The position numbers and the translations under genes were made by a program. Positions 16,585 to 26,999 of a DNA stretch of 64,000 bases are shown here, one piece after another. Under the pieces are notes generated by a model. That model was not told the DNA's origin, ran no database searches, and worked only from the letters and a program-made list of their open reading frames with translations. The DNA comes from Lachnospiraceae bacterium RM5 (lineage in GTDB: Bacteria; Bacillota; Clostridia; Lachnospirales; Lachnospiraceae). Position 1 is the first letter of the stretch; each line of letters begins with the position of its first letter. Where the stretch lies: positions 62,001 through 126,000 of the forward strand of contig FOFK01000007.1 of assembly GCA_900110975.1 (NCBI GenBank), in the 5' to 3' direction.

Positions 16585-17410
16585 ACTAATAATGTTTTAT
16601 ATGGGATATGAATTTGTAAGATATGCATTAATAGTTGGCGTGTTGATTGCCCTTTGCTCTTCACTTCTTGGAGTTACGCTTGTTCTTAAAAGATTTTCAT
16701 TTATTGGTGACGGATTATCCCATGTGGCTTTTGGAGGAATTGCTATAGCCAGCGTTCTTAATCTGACAAATAAAATGTATCTTGTTCTTCCAATAACAAT
16801 CCTCTGTGCTGTTATTCTGCTTAAAAATGGGCAAAGCGCAAAGATTAAAGGAGATGCTGCAATAGCCATGATTTCTGTTGGAGCATTAGCACTTGGATAT
16901 CTTCTTATGAACATTTTTTCCACATCATCAAATTTATCAGGTGATGTATGTACAACATTATTTGGCTCAACTGCAATACTTACGCTTACAAAAGATGAAG
17001 TGATTCTTTGCGTGGTATTATCAATAATTGTTGTTTTATGTTTTATAATTTTTTATAACAAAATTTTTGCTGTGACATTTGATGAGACATTTTCAAAAGC
17101 TACAGGAATTAAAACAGACAGATATAATCTGCTTATTGCTGTTTTAATAGCAGTAATTATTGTGCTTGCAATGAATCTTGTAGGATCACTTCTTATATCT
17201 GCACTGGTGATTTTTCCGGCATTGTCAGTTATGAGAATTTTTAAAAGTTTTAAGCAGGTTACCATCGCATCTGCTGTGCTTTCTGTGGTCTGTGCATTCT
17301 TTGGAATAATGATTTCCATTATTGCATCGACTCCTGTAGGTTCCACAATAGTTGCAGTTGATGTAACAGCTTTTATTATTTGTTCTATAATTGAGAAAGT
17401 AAAAAGATAA
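16577..17410 (+). CDS. znuB: metal ABC transporter permease
   Basis: The 277-residue membrane protein has about eight hydrophobic segments and the ABC-3 family motif FIGDGLSHVAFGGIA near residues 40-54. It forms the channel of the zinc-type importer with the upstream ATPase. ATG 16577 is preceded by GGGAGG and lies within the last codons of the ATPase gene, indicating translational coupling. It is the last gene of the operon; the structured terminator at 17445-17541 follows. Confidence 0.92.
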   Translation: MLELIMFYMGYEFVRYALIVGVLIALCSSLLGVTLVLKRFSFIGDGLSHVAFGGIAIASVLNLTNKMYLVLPITILCAVILLKNGQSAKIKGDAAIAMISVGALALGYLLMNIFSTSSNLSGDVCTTLFGSTAILTLTKDEVILCVVLSIIVVLCFIIFYNKIFAVTFDETFSKATGIKTDRYNLLIAVLIAVIIVLAMNLVGSLLISALVIFPALSVMRIFKSFKQVTIASAVLSVVCAFFGIMISIIASTPVGSTIVAVDVTAFIICSIIEKVKR

Positions 17411-17444
17411 GGAATATTAAGTAATTAAGTGATTAAATAAAAAT

Positions 17445-17541
17445 AACTCCCCTGTTAATCCGGTTATGTTGCGACCACCGCATTAGAGAATTTACAGCCT
17501 GACACAATGAAATTCTCTACCGGAAAACAGGGGAGTTTTTA
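17445..17541. terminator. branched bidirectional terminator element
   Basis: AACTCCCCTGTT (17445-17456) pairs perfectly with AACAGGGGAGTT (17526-17537) and is followed by a T-rich tract on both strands, so it can end the zinc operon and the convergent giant gene. Inside lie CCGGT/ACCGG (17460-17464 with 17519-17523), TGCG/CGCA (17470-17482) and a perfect 9-bp hairpin AGAGAATTT/AAATTCTCT (17485-17518), making a multi-branched fold more elaborate than a plain terminator. Confidence 0.8.
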
Positions 17542-17607
17542 TTTTATTATTCGCTATTTGAAGTTAAGTAAATTTTCAGGTGAAATTAAGGACATTGTTT
17601 TAGTATT

Positions 17608-20600
17608 TTATTTTTTCTTAAAGGCATTTGCTGTGCTTCCAGGTGCCGGTGTGCCTTTATATGCAAGCTGAATCTGGATGGCTTCAAGTCTGTAACTGTA
17701 TCCTGCAGTTCCAGACTGTTCACCGTTTTTAGCCCATCCCATCCAGCCAAACTTCTGAGCCTGCACTCTGTAGTAAACATCAAAGTTCTTAGCAAGTTCG
17801 CCTGTAAGTTCAATCTGAATGGCTTCAAGTCTGAGAGCTTTGCCTACTGTTCCTGACAATTCATCATCTTTAACATAATTCTGCCAGCCCTGTCTTTGAA
17901 CATGGGTTCTGTACGTGATTGAGCCATCATAATTCTTTTTGTCAATAAGCTTGATTTTGATAGATTCAAGACGTTTTGCTTTACCAACAGTACCTGATGT
18001 TCCACCGTTAGTTGCGTATTTCTTTTCCCAGCCAAATGTCTGAACTTGGGTTTTATATCCTACGGTTGGGATAGCCTTCTTATCATAGTATGGTTTTTTG
18101 TCCGATTCACTTGGTGCGCCTTTGCCTTTTTCTACAAGCTGGATTTTAATAGCTTCAAGTCTGTAACCGTATCCGGCACTACCTGAATCTTCACCGTTCA
18201 TAGCCCATCCGAGCCATCCTAATTTTTCAGCCTGTACCTTATAATAAATATCATATTCATCAGCAATTTCGCCTTCAAGTTTAATGCTTATGGCTTCAAG
18301 TCTTAAAGCTCTTCCAACAGTGCCTGATAATTTATCGTCTTTAACATATCCCTGCCAGCCCTGTTTTTGAACGTGTGTTCTGTAAGATACTGAACCATAG
18401 CTTGATGGAATAGCTTTTCCATTTTGGTCTGTAAGTTTAATCTTAATAGCTTCAAGACGTTTTGCTTTACCAACAGTACCTGATAAAGCACCGTCTTTAA
18501 CGTAAGATTTTTCCCATCCGAATGATTGTACCTGAACTTTATAGCATACTGATGGGATGATAGTTCCATCATCTACTACATGGAAAATTACTTCGTCTGA
18601 ATTTCCATATGCATCTTCTACCTCGCATGCATAACCATAGAAATTATCTGAACTTCCAGGATAGGTTATATTTAATGTATCTTTATGCTCGCTGCTTATA
18701 TCTTTATACATAGTATCGTAGTTATCATTTGATGCGTATTTATATACTTCAAACCATGTGTATTTAATACCGTTTGTATTATTTGCTGTTACATCTACAG
18801 CAAGGGATAATTTATTTCCTTTATTTGCTGAAAGCGTTTTACTTGAGGCAGTAGTGCCTTTAACATAAGCTTTTAAATTATTTTCTATTCCAATGCTGAA
18901 TTGAATGGTAATTTCGTTTTTGTATTTATCTTTTACGGTACATACATATATTACAGCTTTGTTTAAAGGACCTGTTGTATATGAAGAAGAAGTGGCTCCG
19001 TCAATCTTGGTGCCATCAAGTGTATACCATGAATATTCAAGGTCCTCACCTGTTGCTTCGACTTCTAATTTTTTGCTTTCTCCGGCATTAATAGTATAAT
19101 CTGCAGAGCATTCATTCGTGCCTTTGACATATGCACTAAAGTTTGCATTGATTGATGCGGTAAAGAAGAAAGTATATGTACTATCATTAAATCCATCATT
19201 TACAACGCATTTATAATCTGTCTTTTCAGTAAGAGCTTTAGTTGTATATGTATCTTTTGTGGCACCTTTAATTAATGTATCATTTTCATACCACTTATAA
19301 GTTACTTTGTCCGGATATTTTGTTGAAGCTTTAACTCCAAAGGTTGCTGTGCTACCACTGTCTATAACTATGTTTTGGTTTGTTGCTGCTTCAACAGAAA
19401 AATCTGAATCAATTTCTAATCGTACAAGTACATTGACTGAATTATCAAATTTATCAGTTACTTCACAGGTATACATTGTATCTTTTGTTATAACCGGTGT
19501 TGTAAGTGTGTCTGTAGAGCCGCCATAAACGTCATTACCATCTGAATCGCACCATCTGTATGTAATTCCTTCTGTATCGTTTGCTGATGCTATAACTTTT
19601 AATGTTGCTGTTTCAGAATATGGAACTGATACAAAATATGTACCTTCCGAATCTATGCTGTCATATTCAGAAAGTGTTGCCTGCAATTCATTTTTAATAC
19701 CTACTGTGATAGTGAAATATATACTGTTTCCATATTTATCAGTTACATTACAATAATAGCTTTTTGATGAATCAGTTATAGCGGCTGTTGTAATAGAAGG
19801 GGAATCAGGGTATAAATTGCTATCTGAATCTGACCAGTCGTAAGAAATTTCATCTGTATCATCAGCAGTTGCAGCGATTGTTAAGGTTGTGCTGCTTCCT
19901 TTATCAACAAATACATTTATGTATGAACCTTTGTTTTCGTAGCCTGTTAAATATGCTTCTAAATGATTATTAATTCCTATTACAAAGCTGACAGTATCAG
20001 TATTGCCATATTTATCTTCTGCATAAAAATCAACAGATGTTCTTGTGGTAACATTTGTTAATGTGTAAGTTGTTGTATCTTCTGCCAGTACGTTTCCGCT
20101 ATTGTCTAACCACTGATATGTCATATCTTCTAAATCATATGCTGTAACAACAGTATTTAAGACAACATCATCTCCGGGATCAATGCCAATATAGACATAA
20201 TCTCCATAATCTTCATAATCTTTTGCATGAACTTCAAGGTTATTATTTACTTTTATTACAAAATATGCATAAGCAGTATTTCCATATTTATCAGTTGCCA
20301 CACAAGTATAATCTTTTCTTTCGGTAATGGTATCAGTTGTGTAAGATAAAGAATTAGCACCGTCTATAAGATCGTAACCGTCATACCACTTAAGTGTAAT
20401 ATTTTCTGTATCATCTGCGGAAAGTTCCGTATCTAATGTAGCGCTGCTTCCATAATCAACAGTAATATATTTCATATTTCCATAACAATCAGCTGGTTTT
20501 AATGATAAATGATTTTCAGGTCTGATGGTAAATGAAAAATAAATTTTATTATTATATTTATCTTCTACCACGCAATTATAATATTTTACAGAATTGATTT

Positions 20601-23139
20601 TTTCTGTTGTAAAAGTACTGTTAGTTGAAAGGATTGCTTCTTTTCCGGACTCTGTCCAGGTATAGGTTAATCCTTCCATATTATCAGCTGATGCAGAAAT
20701 TTCTAAATCTACATAATTATCAGGTGTTGCACTGATAGTGATTTCTCTGCCTGCTGATTCATAGCCTACAACATAGGCACTTAAGTGGTTTTCTATACCA
20801 ATAACAAATGTTGCTGTAATACCATTGTTTCCGGCATCCCATGCAGTACAGGTATATTCCGCAGCCTCTGTTAAAGGACCGATTTCAAGTGAATTAGATG
20901 TTGCAGATGGGATTTTCTGATCATTCTTTCGCCACTCATATGTGATTCTTGACATATCAATTGCACTTGCTTCGATTTCTAATTTAGTTGATTCACCGTA
21001 TGGAACGGTAAATTTTTTATATGAAGTAGTCATATCTTTGATATTTACTTTTAAGTCATTATCAACATAAATGTAGAAATATATATACTGGGAATTTCCA
21101 TATCCATCTTCAACAAGACAGTAAACTGTTTTATTTTTGGTAACGTCTGAAACGGTGTATGTATCAGATGTTTCAGAGGTCAGGTCATAAGAGTCATACC
21201 ATTTATAAGTTAGTTTTGACTTATCATTAGCTTCTGTCGCAACTTTTAAATCTACATTATTATGTATTAAAATAGTTTTGTTTTCTTCTGTGGTATTCTT
21301 TTTGTCGTAAATATATGCGTTGAATCCATTATCAACTTTTATTGTAAAATAAAAATCTTTTGAATTTCCATAACCGTCATCAACTTCGCAGGAATAGTAA
21401 GTTTCTGAATTAATTGAATCAGTAGTTATGCTGCTTGTAGTAAGAGAATCAACCAATTCATAGTTCTTGTACCATTTATATGTCATTTTAGAAGTGTCAT
21501 CTGCAGTTGCAGTAATAGAAAGAGTTTTTGTATTGCCGGGAATTACGCTGTATTCTGTTTCAGTCACATCTTCATCAAGTCCTGTAATATTTGCTTTAAA
21601 ACTATTATCTATATATACGTTAAAATTAATTGTTTCACCATTAAAAAATCCATCGCTTACATAGCAGTAATAATGTGAGGATTTTGATATTCCATCGATG
21701 GTTAAATCTGAAGTTGTACAATCAAGTTTTCCATTGCCGTCATACCATTCATAGGATACATTGTTTAAATATATTCCTTCTGTTGCAACAGATAACGTAA
21801 ATTCTGTGTTTGGCTTAACATAAATATAAGCATAGTCATCTTTTTCATCTGTATCTTTAACATATGCATTAAATTCATTATCAAGTTCCACTGTAAAATA
21901 CACATAGATTACGTTGTCATAACCGTCATCCACTACACATGTATAATATTCATTGTCTGTAACATTATTTACTGTATAAGTGGAGCTTGTTGCACCGTTA
22001 ATGTCTTCATATCCATCTGTACGCCATTGGTATTTAAGCTTTGAAGAATCATCACATGAAACGTTAACTTTAAGTGTTGCAGATCCATATGGTGCGACAG
22101 TTACGGTATCTTTATCTGCTGTTGCAGTGAAATGATTTTCAACACCTACTGTATAATATATAGTCGTATAACTTCCAAAGCCATCATTAACCTCGCATGT
22201 ATAATTTGTAGCACCATTTATTGTACTGGTTGTGATGGTATCAGTGGTTGCACCGTTTATTAAATCACCATCATTGTTATACCACTTATATGTTAGTTTG
22301 CTTAAATTATCAGCTGAGGCAACAACTTTTAATGTGGTAGTAGTACCTTTTGCGATTTTTGTTTCATAATATGAACTTTTGTCCTCACCTGATTCTGATG
22401 CCCATGCTTCAAAATTGTTTTCCATAATAACGCCTATAGAAAAAGATTTAATTACGTTATCTGTTGATTTATCTTTAACATCAAGCGTAAGATAAATATT
22501 TGTATCTATGGAATTTCTGGAAAATGTAGATGCTGTTTCATCGATATCATCATAGTTATACCAATGAAATTCTAAATTTTTATTGCCCTTATTAACGACA
22601 ATCGGCTCAATATTAATGTTGCTTTCCGGAGTTGTATAATAATATATATAGTCACTTTCATTTTCATGACCTTTTATAAATACATTAAATTCTTCGCTTT
22701 TTGACAGGGTTACGTTGAATGAGCCGTCAGTATTGCTGTCCCAATATTTAGCACAAAAATAATAGGTTTCTCCCGCGGTTAGAACAGTTGATATTTTAAA
22801 ATTACGATTTTCTCCACCATCATCATTTGACGTGATTTGCTCGCCGTCTTTGTCATAGAGATATCCGTAAGTATCATCATCTCCTAAAGATTCGAAGTTA
22901 TAGATGTTTGTTTCGGTAGGAGAAAAAGAAAAATATTCAACATCTCCCGGTGATAAGATAACGGCCTCAGAAGTCTGACCTACAGAAATAGGAATAGAAT
23001 CCGTTTTCATGTCATATCCAGTTGCATAGGCATTTACTAAACCGAATGAATAAGATGAGAAAATGGTTTGTATTGCCATACCGCTGATTACTAAAAAAGT
23101 CCCCGCTTTTTTAGCTAGATTACGTAATTTGTGATTCAT
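17608..23139 (-). CDS. giant secreted protein: PPC domain, Ig-like repeats, ChW repeats
   Basis: The 1843-residue protein has a signal peptide (about residues 1-40), then a domain like the bacterial pre-peptidase C-terminal domain (SPGDVEYFSFSPTE, AGETYYF). About fourteen or fifteen Ig-like repeats of roughly 85-90 residues follow, each ending with a pattern like YTCEVxDGYGN followed by an alternating beta strand. The last 300 or so residues hold six clostridial hydrophobic W (ChW) repeats (GW...SGTVGKAKRLEAIKIKL), arranged as two copies of a three-repeat block. No LPXTG anchor or catalytic domain is seen. ATG 23139 has GGAG eight bases upstream. It is probably a surface adhesin or carbohydrate-interacting stalk; ChW repeats are thought to bind ligands at the cell surface. 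Confidence 0.88.
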   Translation of the reverse strand: MNHKLRNLAKKAGTFLVISGMAIQTIFSSYSFGLVNAYATGYDMKTDSIPISVGQTSEAVILSPGDVEYFSFSPTETNIYNFESLGDDDTYGYLYDKDGEQITSNDDGGENRNFKISTVLTAGETYYFCAKYWDSNTDGSFNVTLSKSEEFNVFIKGHENESDYIYYYTTPESNINIEPIVVNKGNKNLEFHWYNYDDIDETASTFSRNSIDTNIYLTLDVKDKSTDNVIKSFSIGVIMENNFEAWASESGEDKSSYYETKIAKGTTTTLKVVASADNLSKLTYKWYNNDGDLINGATTDTITTSTINGATNYTCEVNDGFGSYTTIYYTVGVENHFTATADKDTVTVAPYGSATLKVNVSCDDSSKLKYQWRTDGYEDINGATSSTYTVNNVTDNEYYTCVVDDGYDNVIYVYFTVELDNEFNAYVKDTDEKDDYAYIYVKPNTEFTLSVATEGIYLNNVSYEWYDGNGKLDCTTSDLTIDGISKSSHYYCYVSDGFFNGETINFNVYIDNSFKANITGLDEDVTETEYSVIPGNTKTLSITATADDTSKMTYKWYKNYELVDSLTTSSITTDSINSETYYSCEVDDGYGNSKDFYFTIKVDNGFNAYIYDKKNTTEENKTILIHNNVDLKVATEANDKSKLTYKWYDSYDLTSETSDTYTVSDVTKNKTVYCLVEDGYGNSQYIYFYIYVDNDLKVNIKDMTTSYKKFTVPYGESTKLEIEASAIDMSRITYEWRKNDQKIPSATSNSLEIGPLTEAAEYTCTAWDAGNNGITATFVIGIENHLSAYVVGYESAGREITISATPDNYVDLEISASADNMEGLTYTWTESGKEAILSTNSTFTTEKINSVKYYNCVVEDKYNNKIYFSFTIRPENHLSLKPADCYGNMKYITVDYGSSATLDTELSADDTENITLKWYDGYDLIDGANSLSYTTDTITERKDYTCVATDKYGNTAYAYFVIKVNNNLEVHAKDYEDYGDYVYIGIDPGDDVVLNTVVTAYDLEDMTYQWLDNSGNVLAEDTTTYTLTNVTTRTSVDFYAEDKYGNTDTVSFVIGINNHLEAYLTGYENKGSYINVFVDKGSSTTLTIAATADDTDEISYDWSDSDSNLYPDSPSITTAAITDSSKSYYCNVTDKYGNSIYFTITVGIKNELQATLSEYDSIDSEGTYFVSVPYSETATLKVIASANDTEGITYRWCDSDGNDVYGGSTDTLTTPVITKDTMYTCEVTDKFDNSVNVLVRLEIDSDFSVEAATNQNIVIDSGSTATFGVKASTKYPDKVTYKWYENDTLIKGATKDTYTTKALTEKTDYKCVVNDGFNDSTYTFFFTASINANFSAYVKGTNECSADYTINAGESKKLEVEATGEDLEYSWYTLDGTKIDGATSSSYTTGPLNKAVIYVCTVKDKYKNEITIQFSIGIENNLKAYVKGTTASSKTLSANKGNKLSLAVDVTANNTNGIKYTWFEVYKYASNDNYDTMYKDISSEHKDTLNITYPGSSDNFYGYACEVEDAYGNSDEVIFHVVDDGTIIPSVCYKVQVQSFGWEKSYVKDGALSGTVGKAKRLEAIKIKLTDQNGKAIPSSYGSVSYRTHVQKQGWQGYVKDDKLSGTVGRALRLEAISIKLEGEIADEYDIYYKVQAEKLGWLGWAMNGEDSGSAGYGYRLEAIKIQLVEKGKGAPSESDKKPYYDKKAIPTVGYKTQVQTFGWEKKYATNGGTSGTVGKAKRLESIKIKLIDKKNYDGSITYRTHVQRQGWQNYVKDDELSGTVGKALRLEAIQIELTGELAKNFDVYYRVQAQKFGWMGWAKNGEQSGTAGYSYRLEAIQIQLAYKGTPAPGSTANAFKKK

Positions 23140-23413
23140 ACGCAATGCTCCTTTCTTATTAAATTTTAAAGTGGATAATTAATCAAAATATTTTACTTTT
23201 GATTTTATCCACACCTCACTGAATTAGATGGTAATATTATACTATATGTGTCGGAGTTCTTCTATAAAATTTAACCTTAAAAATATGAAAAATAAAAAAA
23301 TATTCTTGCAATACTTTATATATTATGATATATTTGCATTTCGTGATATATTATTAAATTCCTTGCCCCTTACATAGATAAGGAGCTAGAGACCATAAGG
23401 AGGTAAAGACGAA
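23140..23413. other. divergent intergenic region upstream of rpsF
   Basis: The region separates the giant minus-strand gene from the rpsF operon. It contains the rpsF promoter (23306-23334) and a leader of about 70 bases. A TATAAT-like box near 23235-23255 on the minus strand may serve the giant gene, but no good -35 partner is seen. No coding sequence is supported. Confidence 0.6.
23306..23334 (+). promoter_or_regulatory. promoter of rpsF-ssb-rpsR operon
   Basis: TTGCAA (23306-23311), 17 bp, and TATATT (23329-23334). The resulting leader contains CCTTA/TAAGG (23368-23383), and a CCTT at 23361 that can pair with AAGG of the ribosome site at 23397-23402. This is compatible with, but not proof of, ribosomal-protein autoregulation. 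Confidence 0.6.
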
Positions 23414-23704
23414 ATGAATAAGTATGAATTAGCAGTTGTTCTTAGCTCAAAGCTTGAGGATGATGCAAGAAACGAAGCTCTTGAAAAAGTAAAGGAATAC
23501 ATCGTTCGTTTTGGTGGAAACGTTACTGGAGTAGAGGAAAGTGGAAAGAAGAAATTAGCTTATGAAATTCAGAAAATGAATGAAGCTTTTTATTACTTCG
23601 TAAAATTCGAATCTGATTCTGAGTGTCCTGCAAAGGTTGAAAATGCCATTCGTATTATGGAACCTGTTATCAGATTTTTATGCGTTAAAGATGAAGCAGA
23701 ATAA
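23414..23704 (+). CDS. rpsF: 30S ribosomal protein S6
   Basis: The 96-residue protein starts MNKYELAVVLSSKLEDDARN and has the S6 core with VTGVEESGKKKLAYEIQK and a C-terminal IMEPVIRFLCVK strand. It binds 16S rRNA together with S18, encoded two genes downstream. AAGGAGG lies ten bases before the ATG. The rpsF-ssb-rpsR order is the classical bacterial arrangement. Confidence 0.98.
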   Translation: MNKYELAVVLSSKLEDDARNEALEKVKEYIVRFGGNVTGVEESGKKKLAYEIQKMNEAFYYFVKFESDSECPAKVENAIRIMEPVIRFLCVKDEAE

Positions 23705-23754
23705 GATTTGACTTAGGTTATAAATCTTTATAAGATTTGGAAGGAGGAGATATT

Positions 23755-24213
23755 ATGAATAAAGTAATTATTATGGGAAGACTTACAAGAGATCCGGATG
23801 TAAGATATTCACAGGGGGATACACCACTTGCTGTAGCCAGATTTACTTTGGCGGTAGACAGAAGAGGTAGAAAAAGCCAGGATCAGCAGACAGCTGATTT
23901 TATTTCCTGTGTAGCATTTGGTAAGACGGGTGAATTTATTGAAAAATATTGTCATCAGGGAACAAAGCTTGTTTTAGATGGTAGAATCCAGACAGGAAGC
24001 TATGTTAACAAAGATGGTAATAAAGTGTATACAACAGATGTTGTTGCAGAAAATGTTGAATTTGCTGAGAGTAAATCAAGTGCTGAAGGATATAATGCAG
24101 GATCTACGAATGAAGGAAGAGCAGAGAGACCAGAACCTCAGAATGCAAGACTTGATGATGGTTTTGTTAATATTGATGACGGCGTGGAAGACGAAGGACT
24201 TCCTTTTGCTTAA
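23755..24213 (+). CDS. ssb: single-stranded DNA-binding protein
   Basis: The 152-residue protein has an OB fold (MNKVIIMGRLTRDPDVRYS at the start, ISCVAFGKTGEFIEKY) over about 110 residues, a flexible acidic linker and the tail EDEGLPFA. The tail is a slightly altered form of the conserved acidic tip that recruits repair and replication proteins; most SSBs end in DDDIPF. ATG 23755 follows GGAGGAG; an in-frame TTG at 23737 lies before that site. It protects single strands during replication and is co-transcribed with S6 and S18. Confidence 0.97.
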   Translation: MNKVIIMGRLTRDPDVRYSQGDTPLAVARFTLAVDRRGRKSQDQQTADFISCVAFGKTGEFIEKYCHQGTKLVLDGRIQTGSYVNKDGNKVYTTDVVAENVEFAESKSSAEGYNAGSTNEGRAERPEPQNARLDDGFVNIDDGVEDEGLPFA

Positions 24214-24278
24214 ACTGGTAAACTGCTTAATTTTAAAATGGATGTTTAAGATTTTTTATATTAAAAAGGAGTCAGATT

Positions 24279-24542
24279 ATGCCATACAATAAATCAGATA
24301 GAAGCGATTCTCCAATGAAGAGAAGAAATGGTCGCAGAAGAAAAAAAGTTTGTGCTTTTTGTGGAACAAATGCACAGCCAATCGATTATAAAGATACAAA
24401 TATGTTAAAGAGATACGTATCTGAAAGAGGTAAAATTTTACCTAGAAGAATTACTGGAAACTGCGCAAAGCATCAGAGAGCTTTAACTGTTGCTATTAAG
24501 AGAGCAAGACACATTGCTTTAATGCCATATACAGTAGATTAA
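24279..24542 (+). CDS. rpsR: 30S ribosomal protein S18
   Basis: The 87-residue basic protein contains RRKKVCAFC near the start and [20 protein letters not shown], the S18 core that pairs with S6 on the 30S platform. The Cys residues in VCAFC and GNC suggest a zinc-binding variant. AAAGGAG precedes the ATG. A strong terminator follows the stop. Confidence 0.98.
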   Translation: MPYNKSDRSDSPMKRRNGRRRKKVCAFCGTNAQPIDYKDTNMLKRYVSERGKILPRRITGNCAKHQRALTVAIKRARHIALMPYTVD

Positions 24543-24561
24543 TTTTAAAAGTAAAACCGGA

Positions 24562-24593
24562 AGTCATCCTGCTATGCAGGGTGGCTTTTTTTA
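24562..24593 (+). terminator. terminator of rpsF operon
   Basis: AGTCATCCTGC and GCAGGGTGGCT form an 11-bp stem with two G-U pairs around the loop TAT, followed directly by a run of seven T residues. Confidence 0.9.
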
Positions 24594-24627
24594 CGCCTTA
24601 AAAATGCCCTGAGAACCGTTAAATTAT

Positions 24628-24656
24628 TTGCAAAAACACATATTTTCTAGTATAAT
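24628..24656 (+). promoter_or_regulatory. promoter of hydratase gene
   Basis: TTGCAA (24628-24633) and a perfect TATAAT (24651-24656) are separated by 17 bp, 30 bases before the hydratase start. It may also drive glgB, which follows after 24 bases. Confidence 0.8.
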
Positions 24657-24686
24657 TATGTATAGTTATGATTAGGAGGATTAAAG

Positions 24687-26975
24687 ATGGTATCATTAAG
24701 TAAAGGCGGAGCTTATCTGATTAATGGAAGTGAGCTTGTTGACGCCTCTGAAGAAGCTTTTTTAAAGTCAAAATTAGGAAATGATTTTTTATCTAAGGAA
24801 GAAGCTTTAAAAAATACAATAGCTTATAATATTTTAAAAGAACATAATTTATCAGGAAATATGGATAAATTACAGATAAAGTTTGATAAATTAACATCTC
24901 ATGATATTACATTTGTCGGCATTATCCAGACTGCAAGAGCATCGGGACTTGAGAAATTCCCTATACCATACGTACTTACAAACTGCCATAACAGCTTATG
25001 TGCTGTAGGTGGTACTATTAATGAAGATGATCACATGTTTGGACTTACATGTGCAAAGAAATATGGTGGTGTATATGTTCCGCCTCATCAGGCAGTTATT
25101 CATCAGTTCGCAAGAGAAATGCTTGCAGGTGGTGGAAAGATGATTTTAGGTTCTGATTCACATACACGTTATGGTGCACTTGGTACTATGGCTATGGGTG
25201 AAGGTGGACCTGAACTTGTAAAACAGTTATTATCACAGACTTATGATATTAACAGACCTGAAGTAATTGCTATTTATCTTAGCGGAGATGTAAATAAGGG
25301 TGTTGGTCCTCAGGACGTGGCACTTGCTTTAATCGGAGCAGTATTTGCAAATGGCTATGTTAAAAATAAAGTATTAGAATTTGTTGGTCCTGGTGTTAAG
25401 AATTTAAGTGCTGATTTCAGAATCGGTGTTGATGTTATGACAACAGAGACAACTTGTTTATCATCTATATGGCAGACAGATGATAATATTAAAGAATTCT
25501 ATGATATTCATGGAAGAACAGAGGATTATAAAGAATTAAATCCTGGTAAGGTTGCTTATTATGATGGAGTTGTATCTATTGATTTAAGTAAGGTTAAACC
25601 AATGATTGCAATGCCATTCCATCCAAGTAATACATATACAATCGATGAGGTTAATGAAAACCTTGAGGATATCTTAAGAGAAGTTGAGAAGAAAGCTTTG
25701 GTTAGCTTTGATGGTAAGATTGATTATACTCTTATGGATAAGATTGTTGATGGTAAATTATATGTAGATCAGGGTGTTATCGCCGGATGTGCAGGTGGTG
25801 GATTTGAAAATATCTGTGCAGCAGCTGATATCCTTAAAGGTAAAAATATCGGTGCTGATGAATTCACACTTAATGTTTATCCAGCAAGTACACCAATTTA
25901 TATTGAACTTGCAAGAAATGGAAGACTTGCAGACCTTATGGCAACAGGTGCTATTGTTAAGACAGCATTCTGTGGACCATGTTTTGGTGCCGGAGATACT
26001 CCAGCTAACAATGCATTTTCAATCAGACATTCTACAAGAAACTTCCCTAACAGAGAAGGTTCTAAGATTCAGAATGGTCAGATTGCTTCAGTTGCACTTA
26101 TGGATGCAAGATCTATTGCAGCTACAGCAGCTAATAAAGGTTTCTTAACACCTGCTACAGACTTTGATATGGAATATACAAATCCTAAATACGTATTTGA
26201 TAAATCTATTTATGCAAATCGTGTATTTGATTCAAAGGGTGTTGCTGATGAAAGCGTAGAAATTAAATTTGGACCAAATATCAAAGACTGGCCATCTATG
26301 CCAAGTCTTACAGATGATTTGATTATAAAGATTGTTTCAGAGATTCATGATCCTGTAACAACAACAGATGAGCTTATTCCTTCAGGAGAAACTTCTTCAT
26401 ACAGATCTAATCCTTTAGGACTTGCTGAATTTGCTTTATCAAGAAAAGATCCAGCATATGTAGGAAGAGCAAAAGAAGTAAGAGAAGGGGAATATGCAAG
26501 AGAAAAAGGTGAAGATGCTATTAATTCTTTACCAGAGTTAAAAGATGTTTATGATGCAATCAAGAAAGCATATCCTGATAAGAATTTATCAGATATTGGT
26601 ATTGGTAGTGCAATCTATGCTGTTAAACCGGGGGATGGTTCAGCAAGAGAACAGGCTGCATCATGTCAGAAGGTTCTTGGTGGATGGGCTAATATTGCAA
26701 AAGAATATGCAACAAAGAGATACAGATCAAATCTTATCAATTGGGGAATGTTGCCATTTATTTTTGAAGAAGATAATCTTCCTTTTGCAAATTCTGATTA
26801 TATTTATGTGCCAAATATTGCAGATGCAATTAAAAATAAAAATTCAGAAATAGAAGCCTTCGTTGTAAAAAATGGGGAACTTAAAGGGTTTGAACTTAGA
26901 TTAGGCGAACTTACAGATGATGAAAGACAAATCATTTTAGACGGATGCCTGATTAATTATAATAGAGCAAAATAA
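24687..26975 (+). CDS. aconitase-family hydratase (YbhJ-like)
   Basis: The 762-residue protein belongs to the aconitase superfamily, where a 4Fe-4S cluster catalyses reversible dehydration of a hydroxy acid. Visible features are [20 protein letters not shown], the cysteine of [14 protein letters not shown], and [10 protein letters not shown], the likely cluster ligands. Length and pattern fit the poorly characterised YbhJ-type hydratases better than AcnA (about 890 residues) or LeuC (about 470). Aconitate and homoaconitate are candidate substrates, but the true one is unknown. AGGAGG precedes the ATG. The neighbour glgB gives no metabolic clue. Confidence 0.82.
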   Translation: MVSLSKGGAYLINGSELVDASEEAFLKSKLGNDFLSKEEALKNTIAYNILKEHNLSGNMDKLQIKFDKLTSHDITFVGIIQTARASGLEKFPIPYVLTNCHNSLCAVGGTINEDDHMFGLTCAKKYGGVYVPPHQAVIHQFAREMLAGGGKMILGSDSHTRYGALGTMAMGEGGPELVKQLLSQTYDINRPEVIAIYLSGDVNKGVGPQDVALALIGAVFANGYVKNKVLEFVGPGVKNLSADFRIGVDVMTTETTCLSSIWQTDDNIKEFYDIHGRTEDYKELNPGKVAYYDGVVSIDLSKVKPMIAMPFHPSNTYTIDEVNENLEDILREVEKKALVSFDGKIDYTLMDKIVDGKLYVDQGVIAGCAGGGFENICAAADILKGKNIGADEFTLNVYPASTPIYIELARNGRLADLMATGAIVKTAFCGPCFGAGDTPANNAFSIRHSTRNFPNREGSKIQNGQIASVALMDARSIAATAANKGFLTPATDFDMEYTNPKYVFDKSIYANRVFDSKGVADESVEIKFGPNIKDWPSMPSLTDDLIIKIVSEIHDPVTTTDELIPSGETSSYRSNPLGLAEFALSRKDPAYVGRAKEVREGEYAREKGEDAINSLPELKDVYDAIKKAYPDKNLSDIGIGSAIYAVKPGDGSAREQAASCQKVLGGWANIAKEYATKRYRSNLINWGMLPFIFEEDNLPFANSDYIYVPNIADAIKNKNSEIEAFVVKNGELKGFELRLGELTDDERQIILDGCLINYNRAK

Positions 26976-26999
26976 TTGCCGGTAAGTGAGGTGTAGCGA

